A stretch of 64,000 bases of DNA. Origin: AR5 sp041497115 (GTDB lineage Bacteria; Methylomirabilota; Methylomirabilia; Rokubacteriales; CSP1-6). Shown here piece after piece: positions 31,555-41,159 of this stretch; within the stretch, counting starts at the first letter, position 1, and the number at the start of each line of letters is the position of its first letter. A model generated the notes under the pieces. The model ran no database searches and had not been told where the DNA came from. It saw nothing but the letters and a program-made list of their open reading frames with translations. Location of the stretch: NCBI GenBank assembly GCA_041497115.1, contig JBGQFW010000013.1, forward strand, positions 1-64,000, in the 5' to 3' direction. The position numbers and the translations under genes were made by a program.

Positions 31555-33668
31555 GCTGACGTCCCGGCGCGCCGGCGCGCGTAGACCTCGATGGAGGGAC
31601 CCACGAGCCACCGCCCGCCGGAGAGCGCCGAGACCACCGTGGCGGCGCCGCCGGTCAGCGCGCGCACGGCCGCCAGCCCGAGCGCCGCCGCGCCCGACCC
31701 CGGCCGCGGCGCGGGGCCGGCGAGCGCCGAGTTGACCGTCTCCACCACCTCGAAGCCGCCGCGCTCAACCAGCCGCCGGAGCGCCGCCGGGCCGAAGGCG
31801 AAGACGTGCAGGACCGGGTAGACGTCCCAGCCGCGCCAGCGCACGAACGGACCCAGCCGGCCGAGCACGCCGGCCCAGGGCGCGTGGAAGCTGCCGTTGG
31901 GCACGCGCACGATCAGCACCCCGCCCGCTCTCAGCACGCGCGCCGCCTCGCGCACGACCGCCAGCGGGCGCGTCGTATGGTCCAGCACATTGACGAGCGC
32001 GACGGCGTCGAGCGTGCCGCTCGCGAACGGCAGCGCGTCGGCGTCGGCCTGGGCGACCGGGGCCGCCACCGCGCGGCGCGCCGCCGCGCACGCTTCGCGC
32101 GAGAGGTCGGTGCCGATCGGGCGCCACCCCTGCTCGGCGGCGGCCGCCATGAAGTGGCCGCCGCCGCAGCCGACGTCGAGCAGGCGGCCGGGCGCGGCGC
32201 GGCGGGCGAGACGCGCGAGCAGCGACTCCATCATCTCGCGCCGCGGCGCCTCGATGTGGCCGGGCGGGAACCGCCGCGGATAGCGGATCTCGTACTCGCT
32301 CAGCATCTCCGAGTCGCTCGGCAGCGTGGCGATGCGCCGCGCGCGGCAGCGCGGGCAGCGTCGGAAGCGCCGGCCCTCGTAGAGGAGGCGCGAGGCGCGC
32401 ATCGGCGCCCCGCACGCCTCGCACGGCTCGGCGGCGTCGGCGACGGGCGCACCCTGCGCGGCCAGCCCCGCCAGCACGCGCTCGAGCCCGGCCACCACGT
32501 GGTCCCAGCCGTAGCGCGCCGCGGCGTGGCGGCGGCAGGCCGCGCGCAGCCGCTCGGCCCCGGCGGGATCGCGCCGCTGGCGGTCGAGGAACGCCAGCAC
32601 GTCGGCCGCCATCGCCGCGGCGCCGCCCGCGCCGAACATCAATCCCGGATCGATCGGCTCCAGCAGCTCGGGGGTGGCGCCCACGCGCGTGCCCAGCACC
32701 GGCGTGCCGCAGGCGAGCGCCTCCACGGTGACGAGGCCGAACCCCTCCAGCTCACGCGTGGGCAGCACGAACACGTCGGCCGCCTGGTAGTAGCGCGGCA
32801 GGTCGGCCTCGGCGACGAAGCCGAGGAACGTCACCTGCTTGTCGAGGCCGAGCGCGCGCGCCTGCGCCTCGAGCGCCGGCCGCAGCGAGCCGGCGCCGCC
32901 GATCAGCAGGTGCGCGTCCGGCGCCCCCCGCGCGACGACGGCCATCGCGCTCAGGAGCGTGTCGAGGCCCATGCGCGTCTCGAGGTTGCGCACGGTGAGC
33001 AGGAGCGGCCGGTCGATCGGCAGCCCCAGCTCCGCGCGCACGCGCCGCCGGTCGGGCGCCGGGTGGAACCGGTCGAGGTCGGCGCCCCCCGGGATCTTCA
33101 CGATGCGCTCGGCCGGAATGCGGTAGAGCTTCCAGAGCAGCGCCGCCGAGAAATCGCTGAGCACGTGGATCCGGGTGGCGCGCATGAGGCACGCGCGCTC
33201 GATGAGCCAGAGCGTGAGCATGCCGGCGGCCCCGGCGGCGCCGCCGAGGTGATGCGCGGTCATGCGCCGGCGCGAGCGGTACTCCAGCGGCGCCGGCGAG
33301 TGGAAGGTGTAGAGGGACGGCCGGCGGCGGCCGAGCGGCGAGCCGAGCACGCCCCACCCCGAGAGCGGCTGGTGCAGGTGCAGCACGTCGGCCTCGGCCA
33401 GGAGCGGCGCCGCCGCGCGGCGCGCCTCCAGCACCGCGCTGCGCAGGAAGCCCACCAGCGAGCGCCGGCTGGAGGCGAACTGCACGATCTCCACCCCCTC
33501 GCGCCGGGCGGTGCGCGGCGGCTCGCCGGCGGGTCCCCGGCTCAGGATGCGCACGGCGTGGCCGCGGGCGGCCAGTCGCCGCGCCGCCTCCCACAGCACG
33601 CGCTCGGCGCCGCCCTCCAGCGCCAGCGCCGAGACGTCGGACACGGTCAGCACGCGCAAGCGGCTCAC
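31551..33668 (-). CDS. fused glycosyltransferase (GT4) - zinc ribbon - SAM methyltransferase
   Basis: One 705-residue frame holds three modules. Residues 1-400 are a GT-B transferase (LEGGAERVLWEAARRLAARG, IPGGADLDRFHPAP, LPTRELEGFGLVTVEALACG). Residues 412-445 are a four-cysteine ribbon (C416, C419, C438, C441). Residues 465-650 are a class I methyltransferase (RLLDVGCGGGHFMAAA near 496-510). Ribbon plus methyltransferase is common as a stand-alone protein in glycan loci; here it is joined to a transferase. Starts at GTG 33668 with GTGA overlap at both ends. It may add and methylate or cap the same sugar. Confidence 0.9.
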   Translation of the reverse strand: MSRLRVLTVSDVSALALEGGAERVLWEAARRLAARGHAVRILSRGPAGEPPRTARREGVEIVQFASSRRSLVGFLRSAVLEARRAAAPLLAEADVLHLHQPLSGWGVLGSPLGRRRPSLYTFHSPAPLEYRSRRRMTAHHLGGAAGAAGMLTLWLIERACLMRATRIHVLSDFSAALLWKLYRIPAERIVKIPGGADLDRFHPAPDRRRVRAELGLPIDRPLLLTVRNLETRMGLDTLLSAMAVVARGAPDAHLLIGGAGSLRPALEAQARALGLDKQVTFLGFVAEADLPRYYQAADVFVLPTRELEGFGLVTVEALACGTPVLGTRVGATPELLEPIDPGLMFGAGGAAAMAADVLAFLDRQRRDPAGAERLRAACRRHAAARYGWDHVVAGLERVLAGLAAQGAPVADAAEPCEACGAPMRASRLLYEGRRFRRCPRCRARRIATLPSDSEMLSEYEIRYPRRFPPGHIEAPRREMMESLLARLARRAAPGRLLDVGCGGGHFMAAAAEQGWRPIGTDLSREACAAARRAVAAPVAQADADALPFASGTLDAVALVNVLDHTTRPLAVVREAARVLRAGGVLIVRVPNGSFHAPWAGVLGRLGPFVRWRGWDVYPVLHVFAFGPAALRRLVERGGFEVVETVNSALAGPAPRPGSGAAALGLAAVRALTGGAATVVSALSGGRWLVGPSIEVYARRRAGTSA

Positions 33669-35572
33669 ACGAGCCTCCACTGCCCGCCCCGGTCGAGATA
33701 CTCGCGCAGCCAGAGCTCGGCCATCATCAGCGTCCACAACCGATCGGCGTGCGAGCGGCGGCCGGCGAGATGCTCGGCCTTCATCGCCTCCACCGCCGCC
33801 ACGCGGAACATGCCGCGGGCGCGCACCCGCTCGGGGCCGAGCAGATCCTCCAGCAGCGGGCGCAGGTCGGTGCGCAGCCAGCGGGCGAGCGGGATCATGA
33901 ACCCCTGCTTGCGATGGCCGAGCACGGCGGGCGGCAGCACGTCGGCGTAGGCCGCCTTGAGGAGCCCCTTGAGCCGGAAGCCGCGCGTCTTCACCGAGGG
34001 GGCCAGCGCCAGGCTCGTCTCGATGAGGCGGTGGTCGCAGAACGGCGCCCGCAGCTCGAGCGAGCTCGCCATGGACATGCGGTCGGCCATGACGAGCAGG
34101 TCGCCGGGCAGGTAGGTCGCGAGATCCACGCGGAAGGCGCCGTCCATCGCCTCGCCGTGGCCCCGGTCGCGCCACGCCTGGCGCGCCTCGGCGTCGGGGT
34201 CGCCGGCGAGCTGCGCGAGCAGCCCCGGCGTGGCCAGCGCGGCCAGCGCCGGCTCGTCGAAGAAGCGGGTCCACGCGAAGTAGCGCTCGGGCAGCGGCCG
34301 CTCGCCTCCGGCGACGAAGCGCACGACCCAGTCGTGCAGGTCGCGGCTCGTGAAGGACGCGGGCAGCGCCCGGGTGGCGAGCGCGCCGAGCGCGCCCCGC
34401 AGGGGGCGCGGCAGGCGCGCCCACCTCTCGGACACCGACACGCCGAGGTAGCGCGGGTAGCCGGCGAACGTCTCGTCGCCGCCGATGCCCGAGAGCGCCA
34501 CCTTCACGTGACGGGCGGTGGCGGCGGCGACGGCGAAAGTGGCGATCGCCGAGGAGTCGGCGAACGGCTCGTCGAAGGCGCGCACGATCACCGGCGCCAG
34601 CTCGGCCGCCTTCGGCTCGAGGACCTCCTCGTGGTGCTCGGTCGCGAAGCGGGCGGCCACCTGGCGGGCGTAGGGCAGCTCGTCGTACGACGCCGCCGTC
34701 GTCCCGAAGCCGACGGAGAAGGTGGCGATGCGGCCGCTCGTCGCCTCCCGCATGGCGGCGACCACCACGCTCGAGTCCACGCCGCCCGAGAGGAAGACGC
34801 CGAGCGGCACGTCGCTCTCCAGCCGCAGCCGGACCGCCTCGCGGATCTCGTCGCGCAGCCGCTCGCGGAGCTCGGGTCCCGCGACGGGCGAGGCGCCGGC
34901 CGGCGGGCCCGGCGGCAGCGTCCAGTAGCGGCGCGGGGCGAGCGCGCCGGCCGCCAGCGTGGCGGTGTGGCCGGGGGGGAGCTTGGCGATGCCCACGAAC
35001 GCCGAGCGCGCGGAGGGCGTGTAGCCGTAGGCGAGATAGTGGTGGAGCGCGGTGAAGTCCACCGAGCGCCCCGGCCCCGGGTGGCGGAAGAGCGCCTTGA
35101 TCTCCGAGGCAAAGACCAGCGTGCCGCCGCCCTGCCAGTAATAGAGCGGCTTCTTGCCGACGCGATCGCGGGCGAGGAACAGCGAGCGCCGGCGGGCGTC
35201 CCAGATCGCGAACGCGAACATCCCGCGCAGCCGCTCGACGCACGCCTCGCCGTCCGCCTCCCACGCGCGCAGGACGACCTCGGTGTCGCTCTGCGTGCGG
35301 AAGCGGTGGCCGCGCGCCTCGAGGTCGGCGCGGACGGCGCGGAAGTTGTAGATCTCGCCGTTGTAGACGATCGTGGCGGCGCCGTCGTCGCTGCGCATCG
35401 GCTGGCGGCCGGTGACGAGGTCGATGATCGCCAGCCGGGTCATGCCGAGCGCGACGCCGTCGCCCTCGTGGACGCCGCGGTCGTCGGGGCCGCGGTGCTC
35501 GAGCGTCGCCAGCATGGCGTCGAGCACCGCGCGCGAGGGCGTCGGGCCGACGATGCCGGCGATGCCGCACAT
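33665..35572 (-). CDS. asnB: asparagine synthase-like glutamine amidotransferase
   Basis: The 635-residue protein has an N-terminal class II glutaminase domain with nucleophile Cys2 (MCGIAGIVG), EHRGPDDRG and YNGEIYNF, followed by an ATP-pyrophosphatase domain with FLSGGVDSSVV (262-268) and ALSGIGGDETFAGYPRY. True asparagine synthetases and amidotransferases of EPS (exosortase-type) loci share this layout. In this context amidation of a uronic acid or peptide decoration of the polysaccharide is more likely than general asparagine supply; that is inference. Confidence 0.9.
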   Translation of the reverse strand: MCGIAGIVGPTPSRAVLDAMLATLEHRGPDDRGVHEGDGVALGMTRLAIIDLVTGRQPMRSDDGAATIVYNGEIYNFRAVRADLEARGHRFRTQSDTEVVLRAWEADGEACVERLRGMFAFAIWDARRRSLFLARDRVGKKPLYYWQGGGTLVFASEIKALFRHPGPGRSVDFTALHHYLAYGYTPSARSAFVGIAKLPPGHTATLAAGALAPRRYWTLPPGPPAGASPVAGPELRERLRDEIREAVRLRLESDVPLGVFLSGGVDSSVVVAAMREATSGRIATFSVGFGTTAASYDELPYARQVAARFATEHHEEVLEPKAAELAPVIVRAFDEPFADSSAIATFAVAAATARHVKVALSGIGGDETFAGYPRYLGVSVSERWARLPRPLRGALGALATRALPASFTSRDLHDWVVRFVAGGERPLPERYFAWTRFFDEPALAALATPGLLAQLAGDPDAEARQAWRDRGHGEAMDGAFRVDLATYLPGDLLVMADRMSMASSLELRAPFCDHRLIETSLALAPSVKTRGFRLKGLLKAAYADVLPPAVLGHRKQGFMIPLARWLRTDLRPLLEDLLGPERVRARGMFRVAAVEAMKAEHLAGRRSHADRLWTLMMAELWLREYLDRGGQWRLV

Positions 35573-35588
35573 CAGCCGGCCCGTCCCG

Positions 35589-36716
35589 TCACGAGCGGCG
35601 GCCGCCCGGCCGCCCGGCCGCCGCCAGCAGCACGTCCACCACGCGCCCGGCCGTGCGCTCGGCGGTGAACGCGGCGGCGCGGGCGAGGCCGCTCCGCCGC
35701 AGCGCCGCGCGCTCGTCGTCCGAGCCGAGCACGCGCGCCAGCGCCGCCGCCAGCGCGCCCGCGTCCTCGGGGTCGACCAGGACGCCGGCGTCGCCGACGA
35801 CCTCCGGCAGGGCGCCGCGCCGGGCGGCGATCACCGGCGCCCCGCAGGCCATCGCCTCCAGCGCCGGCAGGCCGAACCCCTCCTCCAGCGAGGGCAGCAC
35901 GAGCACGGCGGCGCCGCCGTAGACCGCCGGCAGGTCGGCGTCGGCGATGAGCCCGGGCAGCGCGACGCCGCTGTCGAGGCCGAGCGCGCGCACGAGGGCC
36001 TCCAGCGCCGGCCGGCCCGCGCGGTCGCCGCCCGCGAGCACCAGCCGGTGGGCGGCCCGCAGGGGTTCCGGCAGCGCCGCCCACGCGCGCAGCAGCCGCG
36101 GCAGGTTCTTGTGCGGCAGGAAGTTGCCGACGTAGAGCGCGTAGCGGGCGCCGAGGCCGTAGCGCGCGCGCTGGGCCGCGCTCGGCGCCGCCGGTACGAA
36201 CTCCGGGCCGAGGCCGACCGGAATCACCACGACGCGCTCGGCGGGCAGGCCGAGCCGGGCGACGATCGCGCGGCGGCTGTGGTCGGAGTCCGCCACGATG
36301 GCGGTCGCGCCGCGCGCGTAGAGTCGCGCGAGCGCGGTCATCGCCCGGTCGTAGAGCGGGCGCCGGCGGCCCGGATACCCGATGAAGAACAGGTCGTGGA
36401 TCGTGATGACCACCGGGCACGGCGACGCGAGCGGCCGCTTGTAGTACGGCGAGAGGAACACGTTCGCCCCGTCGCGCGCGAGGGCGCGCGGCAGCGTCAC
36501 CTGGTCCCACCACTGGGTGAGGCCGCCGGCGAGCATGCGCGGCCGCACCCCGGGCCCGGCGGCGGGCAGGCTCGTGGCGCGGTCGCCGTAGACGACGCAC
36601 TCGAGCCCGCGCGCGGCGGCGGCGCGCACGACCTCCACCACGTAGCGCCGGATGCCGGTGCGCACCCCCTCGCGCAGCTCGCGCCCGTCCACGCCCACGC
36701 GCAGCGGCCCGCTCAC
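35589..36716 (-). CDS. glycosyltransferase family 4 (GT-B)
   Basis: The 375-residue protein starts VSGPLRVGVDGRELREGVRT from GTG 36716. It has the mannosyltransferase-like TGIRRYVVEVV, VVITIHDLFFIGYPG, ADSDHSRRAIV, YVGNFLPHKNLPRLLRAW and LPSLEEGFGLPALEAMACGA motifs. The sequence type resembles WbdA/MtfB-like mannosyltransferases. It lies between the GT39 gene (4-bp overlap upstream) and the amidotransferase gene (16-bp gap downstream). Donor sugar unproven. Confidence 0.92.
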   Translation of the reverse strand: MSGPLRVGVDGRELREGVRTGIRRYVVEVVRAAAARGLECVVYGDRATSLPAAGPGVRPRMLAGGLTQWWDQVTLPRALARDGANVFLSPYYKRPLASPCPVVITIHDLFFIGYPGRRRPLYDRAMTALARLYARGATAIVADSDHSRRAIVARLGLPAERVVVIPVGLGPEFVPAAPSAAQRARYGLGARYALYVGNFLPHKNLPRLLRAWAALPEPLRAAHRLVLAGGDRAGRPALEALVRALGLDSGVALPGLIADADLPAVYGGAAVLVLPSLEEGFGLPALEAMACGAPVIAARRGALPEVVGDAGVLVDPEDAGALAAALARVLGSDDERAALRRSGLARAAAFTAERTAGRVVDVLLAAAGRPGGRRS

Positions 36717-38254
36717 GCGCCACCGCCGGCGAGGCGATAGACGAGCACGCGCCGGCCGGCGCCGTCCTGCACCACGGTGGCCAGCCGCAGATCGGCCCGC
36801 CCGCCCGCGCGGCCGTCGAGCAGCCCGAGGAGATCGGGGCGGATCTCGGGCAGCCGCTCGCTGTCCACGACGAGGAAGCGCGCGCCCTGCCGCCGCCCCT
36901 CGGCCAGCAGCGCGTCGAGGGCGAGCGAGCCGAGCGGGATCGCCCGGGCGCCGGCGTAGTAGCCGGCAACCGGGTAGCGGCCGAGGAACGTCGGGCCCGC
37001 GCCGGCCGCGCGCAGCCAGCGGCCGGCGCGCGCCTCCACCGCGCTGGCGTCGTCGCGGAACCACGGCCGCGCCAGCCACGGCAGGAAGCTGAGGAGGACG
37101 ACGACCAGCACGACGGTGCCCGGCCGCACGCGCGGCGCGCGCTCCCCACCCCCGCGCGCGCGGCCGAGGCGGACGACGCCGAGCGCGCCGACGATCGCCA
37201 GCACCGGAAGCACCGGCAGGAAGTAGCGGCTCTCGACGTTGAAGAGCAGCAGCGCAGCCAGCGGCGCCGCCGCGACGACCAGCAGCCACTCGGGCGGCGC
37301 GCGCCGCCGCCGCAGGTGGACGAGCCCGAGCGCGATCAGCGCGATGCCCCCCGAGTGCAGGAGGTCGGGCAGCGTGTACTTGTCCACCAGGTGCAGGTTG
37401 ACGAGGGCGCGCCGGGCCAGGGCGCCGGGGCTGCGCCAGGCGTAGGCGAGCGCGCCGGGCGTCTGCTCGGCGCGCACCTCGGCCGTCAGCCGCTCGGCGG
37501 CTTCCATCGGGCGCTCGGCGCCGACGTGCTCGGAGAACGTGAGCGTGTACCCGAGCTGCTTGCCCGTCCACGACCAGTGTCCGGTGAGCTGGCGAACGAA
37601 GATCACCTGCGGGGCGAGCACGAGGGCGGCGGCCAGGACCAGCGCCGCCGTCGAGGCCGCCGGCCGCGGTGCCGCCCACGCCGGGGACGTCCAGCGCGGC
37701 GCCAGCACGAGCAGGACGAGGGCGAGCGCCAGGAAGCCGACGCCGACCGGATGCGCGAGCGCCGCCAGCGCGCCGGCGGCGCCGGCGGCGGCGGCCGCGC
37801 GCGGCGACGCCGTGCGGGCGGCCCACACGGTCGCCGCCAGCGTGGTGGTGACCAGCAGCGTCAGCAGCGTGTCGGGCAGCACGCGCGTGCCCGCGTCCAC
37901 CGCGGCCGGCATCAAGGCGACGAGCAGCCCGGCCGGCCACGCCACGCGCTCCTCGGTGATCTCGCGCGCGAGCCAGAGCGTCGGCCACACCCAGAGCCCG
38001 CCGGCGACGGCGGCGACCACGCGCCCCAGCCACTCGGGATCGCCGGCCGCCCCGACGAGGGGCGCCAGCAGCAGCGAGTAGAGCGGCTGGTGCACCGGGA
38101 CGAACGCCGCCGGGTGGCCGGCCAGGGCGGCGGCGTTGGCGAGATAGAGGATGCCGTCCACCTCGATGCCCTCGCGGCGCGTGGCGACCAGCAGCCGCAC
38201 GAGGACGCCGAGCGCCGACAGGACCAGCCCGGGCAGCCACACGGCGCGGGTCAC
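36713..38254 (-). CDS. GT39/ArnT-like membrane glycosyltransferase
   Basis: The 513-residue protein has about ten TM segments, an early acidic site after TM1 (GIEVDGILYLANAAAL, Glu/Asp pair), and the PMT_2 arrangement WPTLWLAREI, LPDTLLTLLVTT. These enzymes use polyprenyl-phosphate sugars to glycosylate a substrate on the periplasmic face. The C-terminal soluble domain (RFLVVDSERLPEI) is probably periplasmic. Start GTG 38254, stop overlapped by the next start. It may decorate the polymer after flipping. Confidence 0.85.
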   Translation of the reverse strand: MTRAVWLPGLVLSALGVLVRLLVATRREGIEVDGILYLANAAALAGHPAAFVPVHQPLYSLLLAPLVGAAGDPEWLGRVVAAVAGGLWVWPTLWLAREITEERVAWPAGLLVALMPAAVDAGTRVLPDTLLTLLVTTTLAATVWAARTASPRAAAAAGAAGALAALAHPVGVGFLALALVLLVLAPRWTSPAWAAPRPAASTAALVLAAALVLAPQVIFVRQLTGHWSWTGKQLGYTLTFSEHVGAERPMEAAERLTAEVRAEQTPGALAYAWRSPGALARRALVNLHLVDKYTLPDLLHSGGIALIALGLVHLRRRRAPPEWLLVVAAAPLAALLLFNVESRYFLPVLPVLAIVGALGVVRLGRARGGGERAPRVRPGTVVLVVVLLSFLPWLARPWFRDDASAVEARAGRWLRAAGAGPTFLGRYPVAGYYAGARAIPLGSLALDALLAEGRRQGARFLVVDSERLPEIRPDLLGLLDGRAGGRADLRLATVVQDGAGRRVLVYRLAGGGA

Positions 38255-40155
38255 CGGCCACCCTCGCGCAGCACGGCGTCGTACACCGCGTGGACGCGCG
38301 CGGCGTGGGTGGTCATGTCGAAGCGCGTCGCCACGTCCGCCGCCGCCGCGCGGACGCGGGCGGTCGTGGCGGCGGGATCGCTCAGCGTGGCGGCCAGCGC
38401 CGCCGCGAGCGCGTCGGGATCCTCGGGCGGCACCAGCAGCCCGGTGACGCCGTCGGTGCAGACCTCGGGGATGCCGCCGACCGCGGCGGCGACGACCGGC
38501 CGCTCGGCCGCCATCGCCTCGATCAGGATCCGGCCGAACGCCTCCTGGCGCGAGGGCACCGCGACGACGTCGCACAGGCGCAGCAGCGCCGCCACGTCGC
38601 CGCGCTGCCCGGCCAGCGTCAGGCGCACGCCGGCCGCCCGCGCGCGCGCCGCCAGCGCCGGGGCGAGCGGCCCGTCGCCCACCACGAGCAGGCTGACCGC
38701 GGGGATCTTCTGCTGCAGCCGCTCGGCGGCGGCGAGCAGCACGTCGGGGCCCTTGCCGTGCTCGAGGCGCCCGACGTACCCGACGATCGGCCCCTCGGCG
38801 GGCAGCCCGAGCGCGGCGCGCAGCGCCCGGTCCGGCGGGCCGGGCGCAAAGCGGCCGATCTCCACACCGTTGGGCACGACGACGACGCGCGCGGCGGGCC
38901 ACGCGCGGAAGCGGCGCGCGGTGGCGCCGGAGTTGGCGACGATCGTGTGGGCCAGCCGGGCGAGGACCGGGTCGAGCCAGCGGTCGCGGTAGGCCACGCG
39001 CGCGTGCCACACGAGTGGCGGCCCCGACCGGCCCCGCGCCAGGCCGGCGTAGAGCGCGCCGCGCGCGCCTTGCGCGTGCACGAGCGCCACCCGCTCGGCG
39101 GCCAGCAGCGCGCGCACCCGGCCGAGTGCCTGCGCCAGGCCGGGGAACGTCCACGGCCGCACCGACGGCAGCGGCAGCACGGTCACCGGCACCCCGAGCG
39201 CGCGCAGCCGCTCGGCCACCTCGCCCTCGGCGGGCACCGTCGCGATCGGACGCACGCGCGCCCGATCGAGGCGCGCGGCGAGCGCGAGCAGGCTCGCCTC
39301 GCCGCCGCCGACGAGGCCGGCGAAGTTCGCCATCAGGAGCACCGTCGGCGGCCCGGCGCCGTCGCGCGCGCGCCCGGCCACCGGCAGCCGTCCCGTCAGC
39401 TCGGCGAGCCGCACGTAGTTGACCAGCACGACGAGCGCGGCCATCGCGCTCAGCACGAAGCCGTGCCAGCCCTCGCGGAAGCCCCCCTGCGCCACGTACT
39501 TGCGGACGAAGACCGCCAGCGGCTTGCCGGCCAGATACCACGGCGCCGTGAGCGCGGTCACCCGCACCCCCCGGCGGGCGAGCATCTGCGCGTCGTAGGC
39601 GGTGTAGAGCAGCAGCTTGCGGACGTGGTCGCCGAGCGAGGCGTAGCTGTGGTGCCGCAGGTCGGCGCGCAGGTCACCCACCGCGCCGTCCACGACGACC
39701 TCCTCGTGCACGAGCGCGTCGGTGAAACGCCCGCGCCCGCGCTGGAAGAGGCGGAGCACCGGGCTCGGATACCAGCCGCAGTGGCGGATGAAGCGGCCGA
39801 GGTAGGAGGTGAGCCGGGGCATCCGGTAGCCCGCGCAGGCGTCGGGCGCGGCCACCGCCGCCTCGATCTCGTGCCGGAGCGCGGGGGTGACCTCCTCGTC
39901 GGCGTCGAGGCTCAGGATCCACGGCTGCGTCGCCTGGGCGATCGCGAAGTTCTTCTGCTCGCCGAAGCCGGCCGTCATATCCCGTGCGATCACGCGCGCG
40001 CCGTACTCGCGGCAGACGGCCGGCGTGCCGTCGCCGCTGTGTCCGTCCACGACGACGATCTCCTCCGCCCAGCGCACGCTTTCCAAACACGGGCGGATGC
40101 GCGCCGCCTCGTCGCGCGTGATGAGCACGACCGACAGCCCGGGCCGCGCGCTCAC
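38251..40155 (-). CDS. fused glycosyltransferases: GT2 (WaaE-like) plus GT4
   Basis: A single 634-residue frame encodes two transferases. Residues 1-255 are a GT-A enzyme (LSVVLITRDEAARIRPCLES, VVVDGHSGDGT, LSLDADEEVTP as the DxD), similar to the WaaE/KdtX group and with a hydrophobic stretch near 235-248. Residues 268-634 are GT-B (LVGGGEASLLALAARLDRAR, VGYVGRLEHGKGPDVLLAA, SRQEAFGRILIEAMAAERPV). Joining them should couple two consecutive sugar additions. It starts at GTG 40155 in the stop codon of the preceding GT2 gene. Confidence 0.9.
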   Translation of the reverse strand: MSARPGLSVVLITRDEAARIRPCLESVRWAEEIVVVDGHSGDGTPAVCREYGARVIARDMTAGFGEQKNFAIAQATQPWILSLDADEEVTPALRHEIEAAVAAPDACAGYRMPRLTSYLGRFIRHCGWYPSPVLRLFQRGRGRFTDALVHEEVVVDGAVGDLRADLRHHSYASLGDHVRKLLLYTAYDAQMLARRGVRVTALTAPWYLAGKPLAVFVRKYVAQGGFREGWHGFVLSAMAALVVLVNYVRLAELTGRLPVAGRARDGAGPPTVLLMANFAGLVGGGEASLLALAARLDRARVRPIATVPAEGEVAERLRALGVPVTVLPLPSVRPWTFPGLAQALGRVRALLAAERVALVHAQGARGALYAGLARGRSGPPLVWHARVAYRDRWLDPVLARLAHTIVANSGATARRFRAWPAARVVVVPNGVEIGRFAPGPPDRALRAALGLPAEGPIVGYVGRLEHGKGPDVLLAAAERLQQKIPAVSLLVVGDGPLAPALAARARAAGVRLTLAGQRGDVAALLRLCDVVAVPSRQEAFGRILIEAMAAERPVVAAAVGGIPEVCTDGVTGLLVPPEDPDALAAALAATLSDPAATTARVRAAAADVATRFDMTTHAARVHAVYDAVLREGGR

Positions 40156-41159
40156 CGGACCCCGGCCCGCCACGCACGCGCCACCGCCGGCGCCTCGCGC
40201 AGCCGCCCGACCTCGGCGCCCGCGTCGGCGACGACCTTGACGACCGGCGCCAGCCACCAGCCGCGCCGGTGGGTCGGGTAGCGCCGGGCGAAGGCGAAGC
40301 GACGCAGCAGCAGCAGATAGTACGCCGCCAGCAGCGCGGGCAGCGTCAGCGCGACCGGCCACGGCAGCCAGGCAAGCACGACGGCGGCGAGGGCCGCGCG
40401 CAGCAGCGTGGAGCCGCGCACGAGCGCGGCGACGACGGCGGCGGGCCGCGCCTTGCCGGGCAGGATCCGCATCTCGGCCCGGCCGCGCCGCACGAACCAG
40501 CGGAAGATCGCGGCCAGCCGCTGGCGCGGCTTGTGGTACACGACGGCGCCGGGCGCGTAGCGGCACGGCCAGCGGGCGCTCACCCGCTCGGCGAGCAGGC
40601 TGTCCTCGCCCCCCAGCGACGCCAGCGGCGAGAAGCCGCCCACCGCGTCGATCGCCGCGCGCCGGTAGACGCAGTTGCAGGTGGAGAGGAACGCGGTCGG
40701 CACCACGCGCCCGTCGGCGGCGGCGAGGTAGCGCAGACCGCCGCCCGGGAAGCCCAGGATGTTCTCGGCGTAGCCGATCGCGTTGCAGTCGCGCACGAGC
40801 ACGGCCCCGGCGGCGCCGGCCACCTCGGGATCGGCCATCGGCGCCAGCAGCGCATCGAGCCACCCCTGCTCCACCTCGCAGTCGTCGTCCACGAACACGA
40901 GCAGGCCGCCCCGGGCGGCCGCCACCGCGCGGTTGCGCACGTGGGCGAAGCCGCGCCCCTCGGGCGCCAGCGGGACGTAGCGCACGCCGGGGATCGGCGC
41001 CGGCTGCGCCGTCTCCTCGACCACCACGATCTCGACGCCCTCGCGCTCGGTGCCGGCGGCGCGCAGCGAGGCGAGCGCGCGGGCCACGTCCGCGCGCCGG
41101 TCCTTGGTGCAGATCAGCACCGAGACCGCCGGCGGCCGGCCCGGCTCAGAGGCAGGCAC
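40152..41159 (-). CDS. glycosyltransferase family 2
   Basis: The 335-residue GT-A enzyme opens VSVLICTKDRRADVARALAS and has LLVFVDDDCEVEQGWLDALL (DxD), STCNCVYRRAAIDAVGGF and EDSLLAERVSARW. Two hydrophobic stretches near residues 245-285 may anchor it. The start is GTG 41159, which overlaps the previous gene by 14 bp. It adds one sugar to the repeat unit; specificity unknown. Confidence 0.9.
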   Translation of the reverse strand: MPASEPGRPPAVSVLICTKDRRADVARALASLRAAGTEREGVEIVVVEETAQPAPIPGVRYVPLAPEGRGFAHVRNRAVAAARGGLLVFVDDDCEVEQGWLDALLAPMADPEVAGAAGAVLVRDCNAIGYAENILGFPGGGLRYLAAADGRVVPTAFLSTCNCVYRRAAIDAVGGFSPLASLGGEDSLLAERVSARWPCRYAPGAVVYHKPRQRLAAIFRWFVRRGRAEMRILPGKARPAAVVAALVRGSTLLRAALAAVVLAWLPWPVALTLPALLAAYYLLLLRRFAFARRYPTHRRGWWLAPVVKVVADAGAEVGRLREAPAVARAWRAGVR

